43,263 nucleotides of DNA from Actinomycetota bacterium (GTDB taxonomy: Bacteria > Actinomycetota > Actinomycetes > Actinomycetales > Kineosporiaceae). The translations under genes were made by a program, and so were the position numbers. The DNA lies in the NCBI GenBank assembly GCA_030837505.1, contig JAUPKJ010000309.1:1-43263 (forward strand), written 5' to 3'. Of the stretch, positions 33,501 through 41,986 are shown piece by piece. Position 1 is the stretch's first letter. Each line of letters opens with the position of its first letter. Below the pieces are notes generated by a model that was not told the origin of the DNA, did no database searches, and saw only the letters and a program-made list of their open reading frames with translations.

Positions 33501-35635
33501 GCGAACAAGTAGTGCTCGGCCGCGAAGTTCTCCAGGCCCGGGGTCGCGGCGAACCTGCGGGCCGCCTGCAGCCGCAGCTGTGCGAGCCGGGACAGGGACA
33601 TCCGTCCGAAGACCGCCTGCTGCACCCGGTCGTGACGGAAACGGACCGTCCCGTCGGGGCGGTCCATGACCAACAGCCCCTCCTCCAGGCACGGGGACAG
33701 CGCCTCCTGCACCTCCTGGACGAGCCGGTCGGCCGCTGCCCCCAGCCGTTCCAACGGCACCTCACCGCTCAGACAAGCCAGCCGCTCCACCATCTCCAGC
33801 GTCGAGGGGGGGAAATCGTCCAGGCGTTTGGTCAGGAGTTCCACGATGTCGCCTCGTCCGGGGTGGCCGTGGATCCCCTCGACGTCCCACTGCCAGCCCT
33901 GGGCCGTACGGGTCAGGGCGCCGTCCCGACGCAACTCGTTGAGCAGCTCCACCGTGTCGAACGGGTTGCCCCCCGTGCGCTCGCCGATCGTTTCCGCCAG
34001 GGGGGCGGCCTCTTCGGGCGCCATGCGCAGCATCTGGGCGAGCAGGTCAGTCAGGTGCTCCGTCGGAAGGTCCTCCAGGTAGATCCTGCTGGGGGCCACC
34101 CCGAGGCTGTCCCATCGACTCAGCATCGCCGTCAACGGGTGCGTCGGGCCGACCTCTGCGGCCCGGTAGGCCCCCACCAGCAGAACACCGGACAGATCCG
34201 GATCCGTCAACAGGCCGTCCAGGAGTTTCAGGGGCATGGGGCCGGCCCACTGCAGATCGTCCACGACCATGATGAGCGGCTGCTGGGGCGAGGCCACGAC
34301 CCGCAGCAGCTCTGCGGCCATCCGCTGCAATCTGGTCTGCAACATGGTTTGGTAGGTCGTGACCGACTCCGGGGCAACCCCCAGCAGGTCCCGTAGATCC
34401 GGATCCAACGCTGCGGCCAACCCGGCGTTCGGCCCCAGACGGATCAGGAGACGCTCGCGCAAGATTTTCAGCGCGCTGTCGCTCTCCGCCAGGAACAGCC
34501 GACTCACCCCGCGGAGCGCCTGGTACACCCCGTCGGACTCCTGTCCCCTGTGGTACTGGTCGAATTTGCCGCTCACGAACAGCCCACCGGCCTCGGTCAC
34601 CAGGGGACGCAGTTCGTCGAGCAGGGCCGTCTTGCCCACGCCCGGGGCACCCGTCACCAGGACGCTGCGCCGCAGTCCCGTCATGACGTCGTTGAACGCC
34701 TCGTCGAGCAGCGCGATCTGCTCGTCCCGTCCGACCAGGCGCGAGGGAGGCCGCAGCCGCAGGGGGAAATCCGTCTCGCCCAGGGGAAAGGCCGACAGCC
34801 GTGCCCCGGAACTCAGTTCCTCGCGCAGTCGGAGCAGATCGTGCGTCAACCCGTCCGCGCTCTGGTACCGCTCGTCGGGCTCCTTCTCCAACAGGCGCAT
34901 GACGATCGCCGACAGGGTCTCGGGGATTTCCGGACGTAGGTTCGACGGCGGGATCGGCACCCGGGCCAGATGGTCGTGGACGAGCTGGAGAGGGTCGTCC
35001 CTTCCGAACGGCGGCCTGCCCGTGAGGAACTCGTAGAGGGTGGCCCCCAGTCCGTAGAGGTCGGCTCGGGTGTCCAGGGGGCGCCCTGTGCGCCCCGTCT
35101 GTTCGGGCGCCATGTACGCCAGGGTTCCGACGATCTCGTTGTGGTGGGTGAACGAGGGACGTTCCTCCGCGAAGGTCGTGGCCAGATCGAAATCGATCAG
35201 TTTCAGTCGTCGCGGGGAAGACACCAGGAGGATGTTGCCGGGTGAGATGTCCTTGTGCATGACCCCGCGCCGGTGCACCGCGGCGAGGGTCTCTGCGAGC
35301 TGCGGGGCCAGGTCGAGGACGTCCTGCACCTCCATGGGCTCGGTCTGGCTCGGTCGGGGCACGGGTTCGGCGCCGTCGTCCTCCAGGAGCAGCCCGATGA
35401 AGGGCTGGGCGATGCGTGACAGCTGCGGGACGCCGTCCAGACCGCTCAGGCGCTCCAGGATCGTACGCTCGTGGGTGATCCTGGTCGAGGCTTCCCGGTC
35501 CAAGGGCTCCTTGAAGATCACATGTCCGCTGCGGTCGGCCAGGGGAATCCGTTGGATCCTGGTCTGAGAGCTTTCGTACAGCAGCTCCGCCTCGTCCTGA
35601 ACGAGCAGCCCCGCGATGTCGGCACTGCTGCCCAT
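30593..35635 (-). CDS. Ser/Thr kinase - AAA ATPase - GAF - GGDEF fusion (diguanylate cyclase)
   Basis: A 1680-residue cytoplasmic signalling protein. Residues 1-285 are a Hanks-type kinase with HKDISPGNILL (catalytic loop), LIDFDLAT (DFD in place of DFG), MAPEQTGRTG and DLYGLGATLYEFLTGRPPF; the glycine-rich loop is degenerate. Residues about 300-560 are an AAA domain (RLVGRDEQIALL; Walker A GAPGVGKTALL; Walker B LIMVVDDLQWAG). A helical region of about 700 residues follows, then a GAF domain (about 1345-1495) and a coiled-coil linker. The C-terminal GGDEF domain has DPLTGLANRRRL, the active site RYGGEEF and an RSSD inhibitory site five residues before it. GGEEF enzymes make c-di-GMP. The same N-terminal module is known fused to histidine kinases (HstK type). 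AGGAGG lies about 14 bases before the ATG. Confidence 0.92.
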   Translation of the reverse strand: MGSSADIAGLLVQDEAELLYESSQTRIQRIPLADRSGHVIFKEPLDREASTRITHERTILERLSGLDGVPQLSRIAQPFIGLLLEDDGAEPVPRPSQTEPMEVQDVLDLAPQLAETLAAVHRRGVMHKDISPGNILLVSSPRRLKLIDFDLATTFAEERPSFTHHNEIVGTLAYMAPEQTGRTGRPLDTRADLYGLGATLYEFLTGRPPFGRDDPLQLVHDHLARVPIPPSNLRPEIPETLSAIVMRLLEKEPDERYQSADGLTHDLLRLREELSSGARLSAFPLGETDFPLRLRPPSRLVGRDEQIALLDEAFNDVMTGLRRSVLVTGAPGVGKTALLDELRPLVTEAGGLFVSGKFDQYHRGQESDGVYQALRGVSRLFLAESDSALKILRERLLIRLGPNAGLAAALDPDLRDLLGVAPESVTTYQTMLQTRLQRMAAELLRVVASPQQPLIMVVDDLQWAGPMPLKLLDGLLTDPDLSGVLLVGAYRAAEVGPTHPLTAMLSRWDSLGVAPSRIYLEDLPTEHLTDLLAQMLRMAPEEAAPLAETIGERTGGNPFDTVELLNELRRDGALTRTAQGWQWDVEGIHGHPGRGDIVELLTKRLDDFPPSTLEMVERLACLSGEVPLERLGAAADRLVQEVQEALSPCLEEGLLVMDRPDGTVRFRHDRVQQAVFGRMSLSRLAQLRLQAARRFAATPGLENFAAEHYLFAFDEVSDPAERQAAADLFRLAAAEARTMADHSLAERYVAAAIDVVAPDLIVPPGADPATVALVTSLATDRHSALFSLGRLEEADMVFERLRQLTEEPFDFAKALWLQVSSLINRDRPSEAIDLGLDLLARLGLTMPSDPAELLSTVAELKRDFERWIDETVLEDDLARPEYDSQELRIIARTINRIIPAGFFVDQGTMAWLVTQAVKLWIEHGPSPALLGPVGSYSVLTDHARGNRILRRILAVGEARGYEPDTSQARFMYSLSSSAWFEPVEESVRHAHRAREGLVQSGDLYFASHTYSSSIPGLFDCAPDLDEVMVEIEAALAFCEQIGNDQSALTFTAHRQLLRALRGMAETPGGFDDSSFREECVQDSRRTNPIAFATFHTLRALTAAIMGDDGVLVRHATIAARLVPFIQGSYFMTLTRLVHMLALARQIGGASGEEAVGSEVPAGTAEQEESGPPEEPVDREQLLAELDKHLAWLTERAQDEPENFLHLQNLIEAERARATGDVLRALQIYDAALRTVEDRRRPWHRAFLLERSGLLQGEAGLERTGLLLMEEALRSYERWGASGKVELMRQEFPGLAARSRSAGRLATAGSLHVSRSADTSHSGGIGAQLDLVGVLRASQEIISEIDLDRLRGNVITILSVLTGATSVRLLLWSEEAREWFVSSDTQEGGTVPIEEAARQGLIPLSMFRYAERKHETLLVEDAVRDTRFSRDPHFTGVARCSVLVVPVLARGALKAVLILENRLARAAFSDEGLDGVQLIASQLAVSLDNAMLNTSLERKVAERTQALGLANERLAELSHTDPLTGLANRRRLTEILHSLWHSAVATHAPLAALMIDIDHFKFYNDRYGHPAGDQCLRRVAAAIADCVRSSDLVARYGGEEFLVLLPDVGSATAQVVAHRIRRAVRALEQTHEESPFGVVTVSIGGISLLPSQDSAPERLVEEADAHLYRAKRSGRDQLAMG

Positions 35636-36093
35636 CGGCGGATTCTCCCTCCTGGCGGTGTTCGGAAGGACGCGGACCGAACACCGTTCGTCCTGCGTTG
35701 TTCACCCTCGACACGAGGCCCCTGACCCCTGTTCTCGGCACGCCCCGGCCCCGACCTGAGGACCGACGACGGGAACACGAGGATTCTGCGGCAAGGCGAA
35801 GAATATGGGGCTATACGGTTTATTTTCTGGAACAGGCTGCTGCGCTGCCGGAAGGACCCGTGTTCGACCCCGACGATTCGGCGTTTGTCGTCTGGGCCAG
35901 ACACCGCTTGTCGTCTGGGCCGAGCACGGTGTCCTGACCCGTTCCGATCGGTCGGTGGGACATGCCGCGGACCGGGGGGAGCACGCCGAGACCGCGGCGA
36001 AGTACGAGTGCCTGGACCTCGCGCCCGGTCCCCGGAGCGGTGAGGCGCCGACCGGCTCCGCCCTCCCGGGAGGGCGCGGGTCGACGGCCGCTC
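35636..36093. other. Intergenic region between pyc and the kinase-cyclase gene
   Basis: 458 bases. The AT-rich stretch 35800-35830, unusual here, probably carries the promoter of the minus-strand kinase gene (CATATT at 35807-35802 or TATAGC just upstream as -10 candidates), leaving a 5' untranslated region of about 160 bases. TTGTCGTCTGGGCC is repeated exactly at 35885 and 35908 (period 23). A short GC hairpin CGCCCTC-CCGG-GAGGGCG near 36060-36078 may end the pyc transcript. No gene is supported. Confidence 0.5.
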
Positions 36094-39000
36094 TCAGTCC
36101 GGCCGGACGACGGCGACGAGGTCCCCGGCCTCCACCTGCCTCACGCCGCTCAACGACGGCTCTGCCACCGTTCCCGCCACAGGGGTCGTCAAGGTTGCCT
36201 CCATCTTCATGGCCTCGATGACCGCGACGGGTCTTCCGGCCTCGACCCTGTCCCCGACCTGCACGGTCATGGTGACCACCCCCGCGTAGGGGGCCGGGAC
36301 CTGACCGGGGTCGCCCGGATCGGCCCGCGGCACCTCGGCAGTCCGCGGGACGACGGACCGGTCCCGGACCTGGACCAGCCGCAGCCTGCCGTCGAGGGTG
36401 CACCAGACGGTGCGCATCCCCCGCTCGTCGGCCGGTCCGACGGCCTCCAACCCCACGGTGTTCCGTTCCCCGGGTCCCGTTTCGATCGTGTGTTCGACAC
36501 CGGGGCGCAGACCGTACAAGTGGTCGAGGGTGTGCAGGACCGTCGGATCGCCGTACCGCTCCCGGTCGGTGAGGAACTCCCCGGTCGGTCCGGGGAACAG
36601 CAGCCGGTTGAGCGCTCGGCGGGGGGCAACCCTCAACTCCGCTTCGTCGTCGGCCGTCAGCTCCACCACCCTCCGCGAGGGAAGAGCGCTCGGGGACTGT
36701 GCTCGTGGCCCCTGCGGGGGAAGGGCCTGCGGGGGAAGGGCCGGAGAGGGCTCGCGGCCGGCCAGGGCCCTGGTCCGGAACGGCTCGGGCCAGCCCCCGA
36801 CCGGGGTACCCAGCTCGCCCCGGAGGAACTCCACGACCGAAGCCGGCAGGTCGAGCCCCTGCGGTCGGCGGGAGAACACCTCGGGATCCGCCCCCACCGC
36901 CACCAGCTGCAGCGCGAGATCCCCCACGACCTTCGACGACGGAGTCACCTTGATCAGACGACCCAGGATCCGGTCCGCCGCCGCGTACATCTCCTCGATC
37001 TGTTCGAAACGATCCTCCAGACCGAGAGCTGTGGCCTGCTGCCGCAGATTCGACAACTGGCCCCCCGGGATCTCATGCCGGTAGACCCTGCCCGTCGGCG
37101 ACGACAACCCCGACTCGAAGGGCGCGTACAACCTGCGAACCGCCTCCCAATAGGGCTCCAGCGAACACACGGCGTCCAGGTCCAGGCCCGTGTCGTGCCG
37201 GGTATGGGCCAAGGCCGCGACCAGGGCCGACAGGGAGGGCTGGCTCGTCGTCCCCGCCAGGGGTGCCGCGGCGACGTCCACGGCGTCCGCGCCCGCCCGC
37301 ACCGCCGCCAGGAGCGTTGCCAACTGCCCCCCGGCCGTGTCATGCGTGTGGACCTGAACCGGGAGATCGAACTCCCGACGCAGCCCGCGGACCAAACGGA
37401 CCGCGGCCTCCGGACGCAGCAGCCCCGCCATGTCCTTGACCGCCAGGACATGGGCCCCGGCCCGCACCGCCTTCTCGGCCGTCCGCAGGTAGTGGTCGAG
37501 CGTGTACAGGTGTTCCCCAGGATCGAGCAGATCACCCGAGTAACACAGCGCGACCTCGGCCACCGCCGTCCCCACAGACCTGACCGCATCGATCGCAGGG
37601 CGCATTCGTTCGACGTCGTTGAAGGCGTCGAAGATCCGGAAGATGTCGATCCCCATGCGAGCAGCCTGTTCGACGAAGACCTCGGTGACCCGCGTGGGGT
37701 ACGGCGTGTACCCCACGGTGTTCCGACCGCGCAGGAGCATCTGCAGACACAGCGACGGCATGGCCTCGCGCAGGGCCGCCAGCCGTTCCCACGGATCCTC
37801 CCCCAGGAAACGCAGACAGACGTCGTAGGTCGCCCCGCCCCAGCACTCCACGCTGAGCAGCCCGGGCAACAACCCCTCCACCCACGGCCCCACCGCAGCC
37901 AGATCCCGGGTCCGCACCCGCGTGGCCAGCAACGACTGGTGGGCGTCCCGGAAAGTCGTGTCCGTGACGGCAGGGACCGGACGATGCCTCAGCGCGTTCG
38001 CGAACCCCGCCGGTCCCAGCTCGCACAGCAGCGACCGCCACCGGACCCCACCGGCCTCTCCTGCCCCCTCGGGGCGGTCCGGAAGCCTGTCACGGGGATC
38101 CGTGCAGGTCACCGGCTGCCCGTTGGGCCGGTTGACCGTAATGTCGGCCAGCCGGGTCAGTAGCCCCCCGGCCCGGTCGAAGCCCTGCGGCGGGGTCAGA
38201 ACCCCCGGATGGTCCTCGATGAACGCCGTGCTGAGCCGTCCCTGTGCGAAATCCTCCTGAGCGAGAACCGCCAGCATGAAGGGGATGTTCGTGGCCACCC
38301 CCGTGATCCGGAACTCGGCCAGGGCACGGCGGGCCCGGATCACGGCCGCCGACAGATCGGCGCCGTGGGCGACGAGTTTGACAAGGAGCGAGTCGAAATG
38401 CGGGTCTACCACGGCCCCCGTGTGGACGTTCCCGCCGTCCAGCCGGATCCCCGCGCCACCGGGCGACCAGTACCCCGAGATCACCCCGCTGTCCGGACGG
38501 AAACCGTCGGCGGGATTCTCCGTGGTGACCCGGCACTGCACGGCCGCCCCGCGCAGACGGATCGTCTCCTGGATCAGACCCAGATCGGCCAGGGTCTGGC
38601 CCGCGGCGATCCTGATCTGGGCCGAGACCAGGTCGACCCCGGTGACCTCCTCGGTCACGGTGTGCTCCACCTGGATCCTCGGGTTCATCTCGATGAACAC
38701 GTGTTCCCCCGCGCGGGGGCCGTCCGTGGCCAGCAGGAACTCGACCGTCCCCGCGTTGACGTATCCGATCTTCCTGGCCAGGGCCACGGCATCCGCGCAC
38801 AGCCGCTCCCGCAGCGCCGGAGCGAGCCCGGGCGCCGGCGCGACCTCCACGACCTTCTGATGCCGCCGTTGCACCGAACAATCCCGCTCGAAAAGGTGCA
38901 CGACTTCCCCCGTGCCGTCCGCCAGGATCTGCACCTCGATGTGCCGGGGCCGCGCCACCGCGCGTTCCACGAACATCGTCGGGTTGCCGAACGCGCCCTC

Positions 39001-39564
39001 CGCCTCGCGCATCGCCGCCCGCAGCGCGGCCGCAGCCCCTTCGACGTCGTCGACCCTGCGCATCCCCCGACCGCCGCCCCCGGCGACCGCCTTGACGAAC
39101 ACGGGCGTTCCGATCCGCCGCACCGCCTCCACCAGTTCCTCGACGTCCCGGGACGGTGCGCTGGACGCCAGCACCGGGACAGCGGCCTCCCGCGCGGCGG
39201 CCAGGGCCCGGACCTTGTCCCCGGCCACGGCCAGGACCTCAGCCCCGGGACCGATCACGGCGATCCCGGCGTCACGGCAGGCCCTGGCCAGCTCCGGGCT
39301 CTCGGACAGGAACCCGTACCCCGGATGGACGGCGTCGGCCCCGCACTCCCGGGCCACCCGGACGATCCGGTCGACGTCCAGGTGCGCGCGGACCGGGTGC
39401 CCGCGCTCGCCGATGAGGTACGCCTCGTCGGCCGTCCACCGGTGGACCCCGTTGCGGTCCTCCCAGCAGTACACCGCCACCGATCGAACACCCAGATCCT
39501 TCAGAGCACGGCACACCCGGACGGCAATCTCACCGCGGTTGGCCACCAGCACTTTTTCGAACAC
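36094..39564 (-). CDS. pyc: Pyruvate carboxylase
   Basis: An 1156-residue, full-length anaplerotic enzyme: pyruvate + HCO3- + ATP to oxaloacetate. Biotin carboxylase spans about 1-450 (KVLVANRGEIAVRVCRA; KAVAGGGGRGMR; HLFERDCSVQRRHQKVVE; EHVFIEMNPRIQVEHTVTEE). The carboxyltransferase domain spans about 530-830 (VTDTTFRDAHQSLLATRVRT; RIFDAFND; AVKDMAGLL; HTHDTAGG). The biotin carrier domain is C-terminal with EAMKMEA (biotinyl Lys). A small proline-rich insert with ALPPQ repeats lies before the carrier part. The GTG at 39564 has GAGGAG six bases upstream. It lies 155 bases behind the AAE transporter gene in the same direction and may be read from the riboswitch-controlled promoter; this is inference. 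Confidence 0.96.
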   Translation of the reverse strand: MFEKVLVANRGEIAVRVCRALKDLGVRSVAVYCWEDRNGVHRWTADEAYLIGERGHPVRAHLDVDRIVRVARECGADAVHPGYGFLSESPELARACRDAGIAVIGPGAEVLAVAGDKVRALAAAREAAVPVLASSAPSRDVEELVEAVRRIGTPVFVKAVAGGGGRGMRRVDDVEGAAAALRAAMREAEGAFGNPTMFVERAVARPRHIEVQILADGTGEVVHLFERDCSVQRRHQKVVEVAPAPGLAPALRERLCADAVALARKIGYVNAGTVEFLLATDGPRAGEHVFIEMNPRIQVEHTVTEEVTGVDLVSAQIRIAAGQTLADLGLIQETIRLRGAAVQCRVTTENPADGFRPDSGVISGYWSPGGAGIRLDGGNVHTGAVVDPHFDSLLVKLVAHGADLSAAVIRARRALAEFRITGVATNIPFMLAVLAQEDFAQGRLSTAFIEDHPGVLTPPQGFDRAGGLLTRLADITVNRPNGQPVTCTDPRDRLPDRPEGAGEAGGVRWRSLLCELGPAGFANALRHRPVPAVTDTTFRDAHQSLLATRVRTRDLAAVGPWVEGLLPGLLSVECWGGATYDVCLRFLGEDPWERLAALREAMPSLCLQMLLRGRNTVGYTPYPTRVTEVFVEQAARMGIDIFRIFDAFNDVERMRPAIDAVRSVGTAVAEVALCYSGDLLDPGEHLYTLDHYLRTAEKAVRAGAHVLAVKDMAGLLRPEAAVRLVRGLRREFDLPVQVHTHDTAGGQLATLLAAVRAGADAVDVAAAPLAGTTSQPSLSALVAALAHTRHDTGLDLDAVCSLEPYWEAVRRLYAPFESGLSSPTGRVYRHEIPGGQLSNLRQQATALGLEDRFEQIEEMYAAADRILGRLIKVTPSSKVVGDLALQLVAVGADPEVFSRRPQGLDLPASVVEFLRGELGTPVGGWPEPFRTRALAGREPSPALPPQALPPQGPRAQSPSALPSRRVVELTADDEAELRVAPRRALNRLLFPGPTGEFLTDRERYGDPTVLHTLDHLYGLRPGVEHTIETGPGERNTVGLEAVGPADERGMRTVWCTLDGRLRLVQVRDRSVVPRTAEVPRADPGDPGQVPAPYAGVVTMTVQVGDRVEAGRPVAVIEAMKMEATLTTPVAGTVAEPSLSGVRQVEAGDLVAVVRPD

Positions 39565-39719
39565 GACGAACTCCTCGACAGGAAAGAAACCGCAAGCCCC
39601 CGCAGGTCCTGGCGACGACGACAGAAGACGAGCGGGGCGAAGACCGAAGACACGGCGAGCACGGCGCGCAGAACGAGGCGCCGGTCGCTCCACGACAGGA
39701 AGGGGCCGACGAGGCCCGC

Positions 39720-41333
39720 TCAGAGGACGACGAGAACCTGCGCCAGAACAATCTTGGTGATCATGGCGATCGGGTAGACGAGCGTGTACCCGAGGGACAC
39801 GCGAGGATCGAACCCCGTACGGGTGTCCGAACAGGCCAGAACCGCCGGTTGGGTCTGGCTCCCCCCGAGAACCCCAGAGAGAGTCACGGGATCGACCCGG
39901 TGGACCTTCCTCTGGACCAGGACCAGCCCCAGGGCAGCCACGGCCGTGGTCACCGCCCCCAACAGGATCATCCGTGGACCCACGGACCCGCTGAGCGCTT
40001 CGGACACCGCCCCGCCGGCCTTCGTGCCGGTGCACGCGAAGAACAACAGGAGCCCCAGCGTGGACAAGGACGAGGCCGCCGTGTGCGACATGCCCGTGGG
40101 GATCCGACCCACTCGACCGATCCGGCCCAGGACCAGACCCATGACGAGCGTCCCCGCGGCACTGCCCACCGTGACGCTCCCCATCGGCAAGGGCACCGGG
40201 ACGAGCCCCAACAACAGGCCCAGGCAGAGCCCGCAGGCCAGACTCAACGGGTTGATGTCGGACAGGCCCCGTGAGGAGTCCCCCAACAGGGCGCCCACCT
40301 CGTCCAACCGCTCCCGGGGCGCGATCACCCGCAGACGGTCCCCCAGCTGGATCACCATCGAGTCATGGGCGAGCAGATCCACGTCCCCGCGGCGGACCCG
40401 GGTGACCGTCGCCTCGTGCCGGGCGTACAGATCCAGGTCTATGAGGGTCCGACCGGCCAACGACCCGTTCGACACGGTGATCCGACGCACGTCCACCTGG
40501 GAACGGTCCAGCACCAGGGAATCGGCCACCGGACGGCCGAGCCGGTCGGCCAGGGCCCTCAGGTCGTCGGCGCTCCCCACCGCCGCGATCAGGTCCCCCG
40601 TCCGCAGCTCCTGATCCGGGCCGGGAACCGTGACACACCCTCCGTCGGGACGCCGCAACCGGGACAGACGCACCAGGCCCTCGCGACAGGCGGGAAGATC
40701 CCCGATCCGGTGGACTCCGCGCTCGCCGATCTGGATGGTCATGGTGCGCAACACGGAACGGCCCGGGGCCGTGGCGGGGCCGCGTGCGGCGTCGTCGCGG
40801 GGAACACCTCGCAGCACGAGCATCGCGGCCACGACCATTCCGATCACCCCGAGGGGGTAGGCCAGGGAGTAACCCACGGTGGCGTCAGCGCCGTTCGGAA
40901 CGAGATCGTCGGCTGCGGCCAGGGCCGGCGTACAGGTGAGCGCTCCGGTGAGGACCCCGGCGATGTGTTGGGAGGACAGGCCGAGGGCGCGGCCGAACAC
41001 CACGCAACCCACGCCGGCCGCCACGAGCGCCCCGGCCGCCGTGAGCATCCGTGGCCAGGCAGAACTGACGGCCCCGAAGAACGACGGCCCGCAGGTCAAC
41101 CCGACGGTGTAGGTGAAGAGGACCAGGCCGAGTGTGGACAGGGCGGTCGGCAGGGCCAGATCGTGCCCCTGGGCGCTGCCGAGGGCCGAGAGGGCCATCG
41201 CCGTGAAGAGCACGGCGACCGGGCCTATCTCGACCCCGGCCACGTGGACCCTGCCGATCAGGGCACCGAAGGCCATGAGGACGAACAGCAGTACCAAGGG
41301 TTCGTCCTGCAAGAAACCGAAAACCGTCTTCAT
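39720..41333 (-). CDS. AAE-family transporter (aspartate:alanine exchanger / YidE-like)
   Basis: A 537-residue membrane transporter with the duplicated AAE plan. The N-terminal half has about five segments including VLFTYTVGLTCGPSFFGAVS and GVLTGALTCTPALAAA. Residues about 200-365 hold two TrkA_C (RCK_C) domains (VLRTMTIQIGERGVHRIGDL; VDVRRITVSNGSLAGRTLIDL). The C-terminal half repeats the fold (GLLLFFACTGTKAGGAV; LSGVLGGSQTQPAVLA; LGYTLVYPIAMITKIVLAQ). Family members exchange amino acids or dicarboxylates; this substrate is unknown. GGAGG lies seven bases before the ATG at 41333. A cobalamin riboswitch begins the transcript, so expression should fall when B12 is plentiful. Confidence 0.9.
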   Translation of the reverse strand: MKTVFGFLQDEPLVLLFVLMAFGALIGRVHVAGVEIGPVAVLFTAMALSALGSAQGHDLALPTALSTLGLVLFTYTVGLTCGPSFFGAVSSAWPRMLTAAGALVAAGVGCVVFGRALGLSSQHIAGVLTGALTCTPALAAADDLVPNGADATVGYSLAYPLGVIGMVVAAMLVLRGVPRDDAARGPATAPGRSVLRTMTIQIGERGVHRIGDLPACREGLVRLSRLRRPDGGCVTVPGPDQELRTGDLIAAVGSADDLRALADRLGRPVADSLVLDRSQVDVRRITVSNGSLAGRTLIDLDLYARHEATVTRVRRGDVDLLAHDSMVIQLGDRLRVIAPRERLDEVGALLGDSSRGLSDINPLSLACGLCLGLLLGLVPVPLPMGSVTVGSAAGTLVMGLVLGRIGRVGRIPTGMSHTAASSLSTLGLLLFFACTGTKAGGAVSEALSGSVGPRMILLGAVTTAVAALGLVLVQRKVHRVDPVTLSGVLGGSQTQPAVLACSDTRTGFDPRVSLGYTLVYPIAMITKIVLAQVLVVL

Positions 41334-41520
41334 GGGAGGACCTCCACGCGCTCTCTCCTCGCGAGCTCGTTGACGGGCGACGGACGCCAGGAGGAAAGCG
41401 GACGGCAGACGGCAACCTCTTCGGGGCGTGGGCCGGTCGGACCCGTGCGTCCCGTCGGGTGGGTGTCCGCCGGCCCTCCCTCGGGACCGTGCACCGACCG
41501 CGCGGGTTCGCGCGGCCCGA

Positions 41521-41750
41521 TCGGCAGGTCTTCGGACTCGTGGGCCTGGGCGCGGACGCGCTCTCCTACTGGCCGTCGCTTCCCGGGCCGTGTCGGCCCA
41601 GTGCTTCGTGACGGCGGTCGTTCCCACTTACCGCTGCGGGGCAGTCCCGGACTTTCACCGGGTTCCCTCTTGCGACGTCCGTCCCGCGAGCCTGTCCGGG
41701 AACGTTCACGACGAACATTCCGGATGGGCGTGCGGGGCGGACGAACCGAT
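41521..41750 (-). ncRNA. Cobalamin riboswitch upstream of the AAE transporter
   Basis: On the minus strand the core reads GGGAACCCGGTGAAAGTCC, GGGACTGCCCCGCAGCGGT, then GGGAACGACCGCC, later GACGGCCAGTAG and finally AGTCCGAAGACCTGCC. These are the B12-box and flanking motifs of the adenosylcobalamin-type aptamer. The 60-base core is nearly identical to the riboswitch at 42584. The 5' boundary is approximate. Confidence 0.93.
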
Positions 41751-41770
41751 CGCAGCGGTCAGCATAGGTG

Positions 41771-41798
41771 GATGGTCCTGCCCCCTCACAGGACCATC
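41771..41798. promoter_or_regulatory. Hairpin of unknown role
   Basis: A perfect 10-base-pair inverted repeat GATGGTCCTG-N8-CAGGACCATC lies just outside the 5' end of the riboswitch, in the divergent gap. It could be an operator or a minor transcription barrier. Confidence 0.4.
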
Positions 41799-41986
41799 GC
41801 CTTACCGGAGGGGATTCACGGGGGAGACGAGACAGAGATCACAGGATTCCGTGAGCGAACGATGGAAGAGTGCCCAGCAAGATGGAGAAAGTGTGTATAA
41901 GTGTGTAGGGTTGGCGTTCTGGGAGTGGCGCCTCGGAACGTGATCCCACGTGCCGGCGCACCCTCTTACCCCTCTGGGAGGTCCCC

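Larger units (their letters stand above)
41334..41986. other. Regulatory region between the AAE transporter and the HicB-like gene
   Basis: 653 bases, of which 41521-41750 are the cobalamin riboswitch on the minus strand. Between aptamer and transporter start, the RNA can form CCGCGCG-AACC-CGCGCGG (41515-41498); a CCTCC near 41390 could mask the GGAGG of the transporter, so control may act on translation. Towards the HicB-like gene there is a hairpin at 41771-41798 and a TATAAG near 41894-41900 flanked by GTGTGTA repeats, a promoter candidate on the plus strand. Confidence 0.55.

Noticed and set aside
30746-34396. A 1216-codon open frame on the plus strand opposite the kinase-cyclase gene
   Set aside because: It is a shadow frame of a GC-rich gene: no motifs, no ribosome-binding site, and the opposite strand encodes a clear multidomain protein.
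35962-38163. A 733-codon open frame on the plus strand opposite pyc
   Set aside because: Antisense shadow of pyruvate carboxylase; its sequence is arginine/proline-rich noise.
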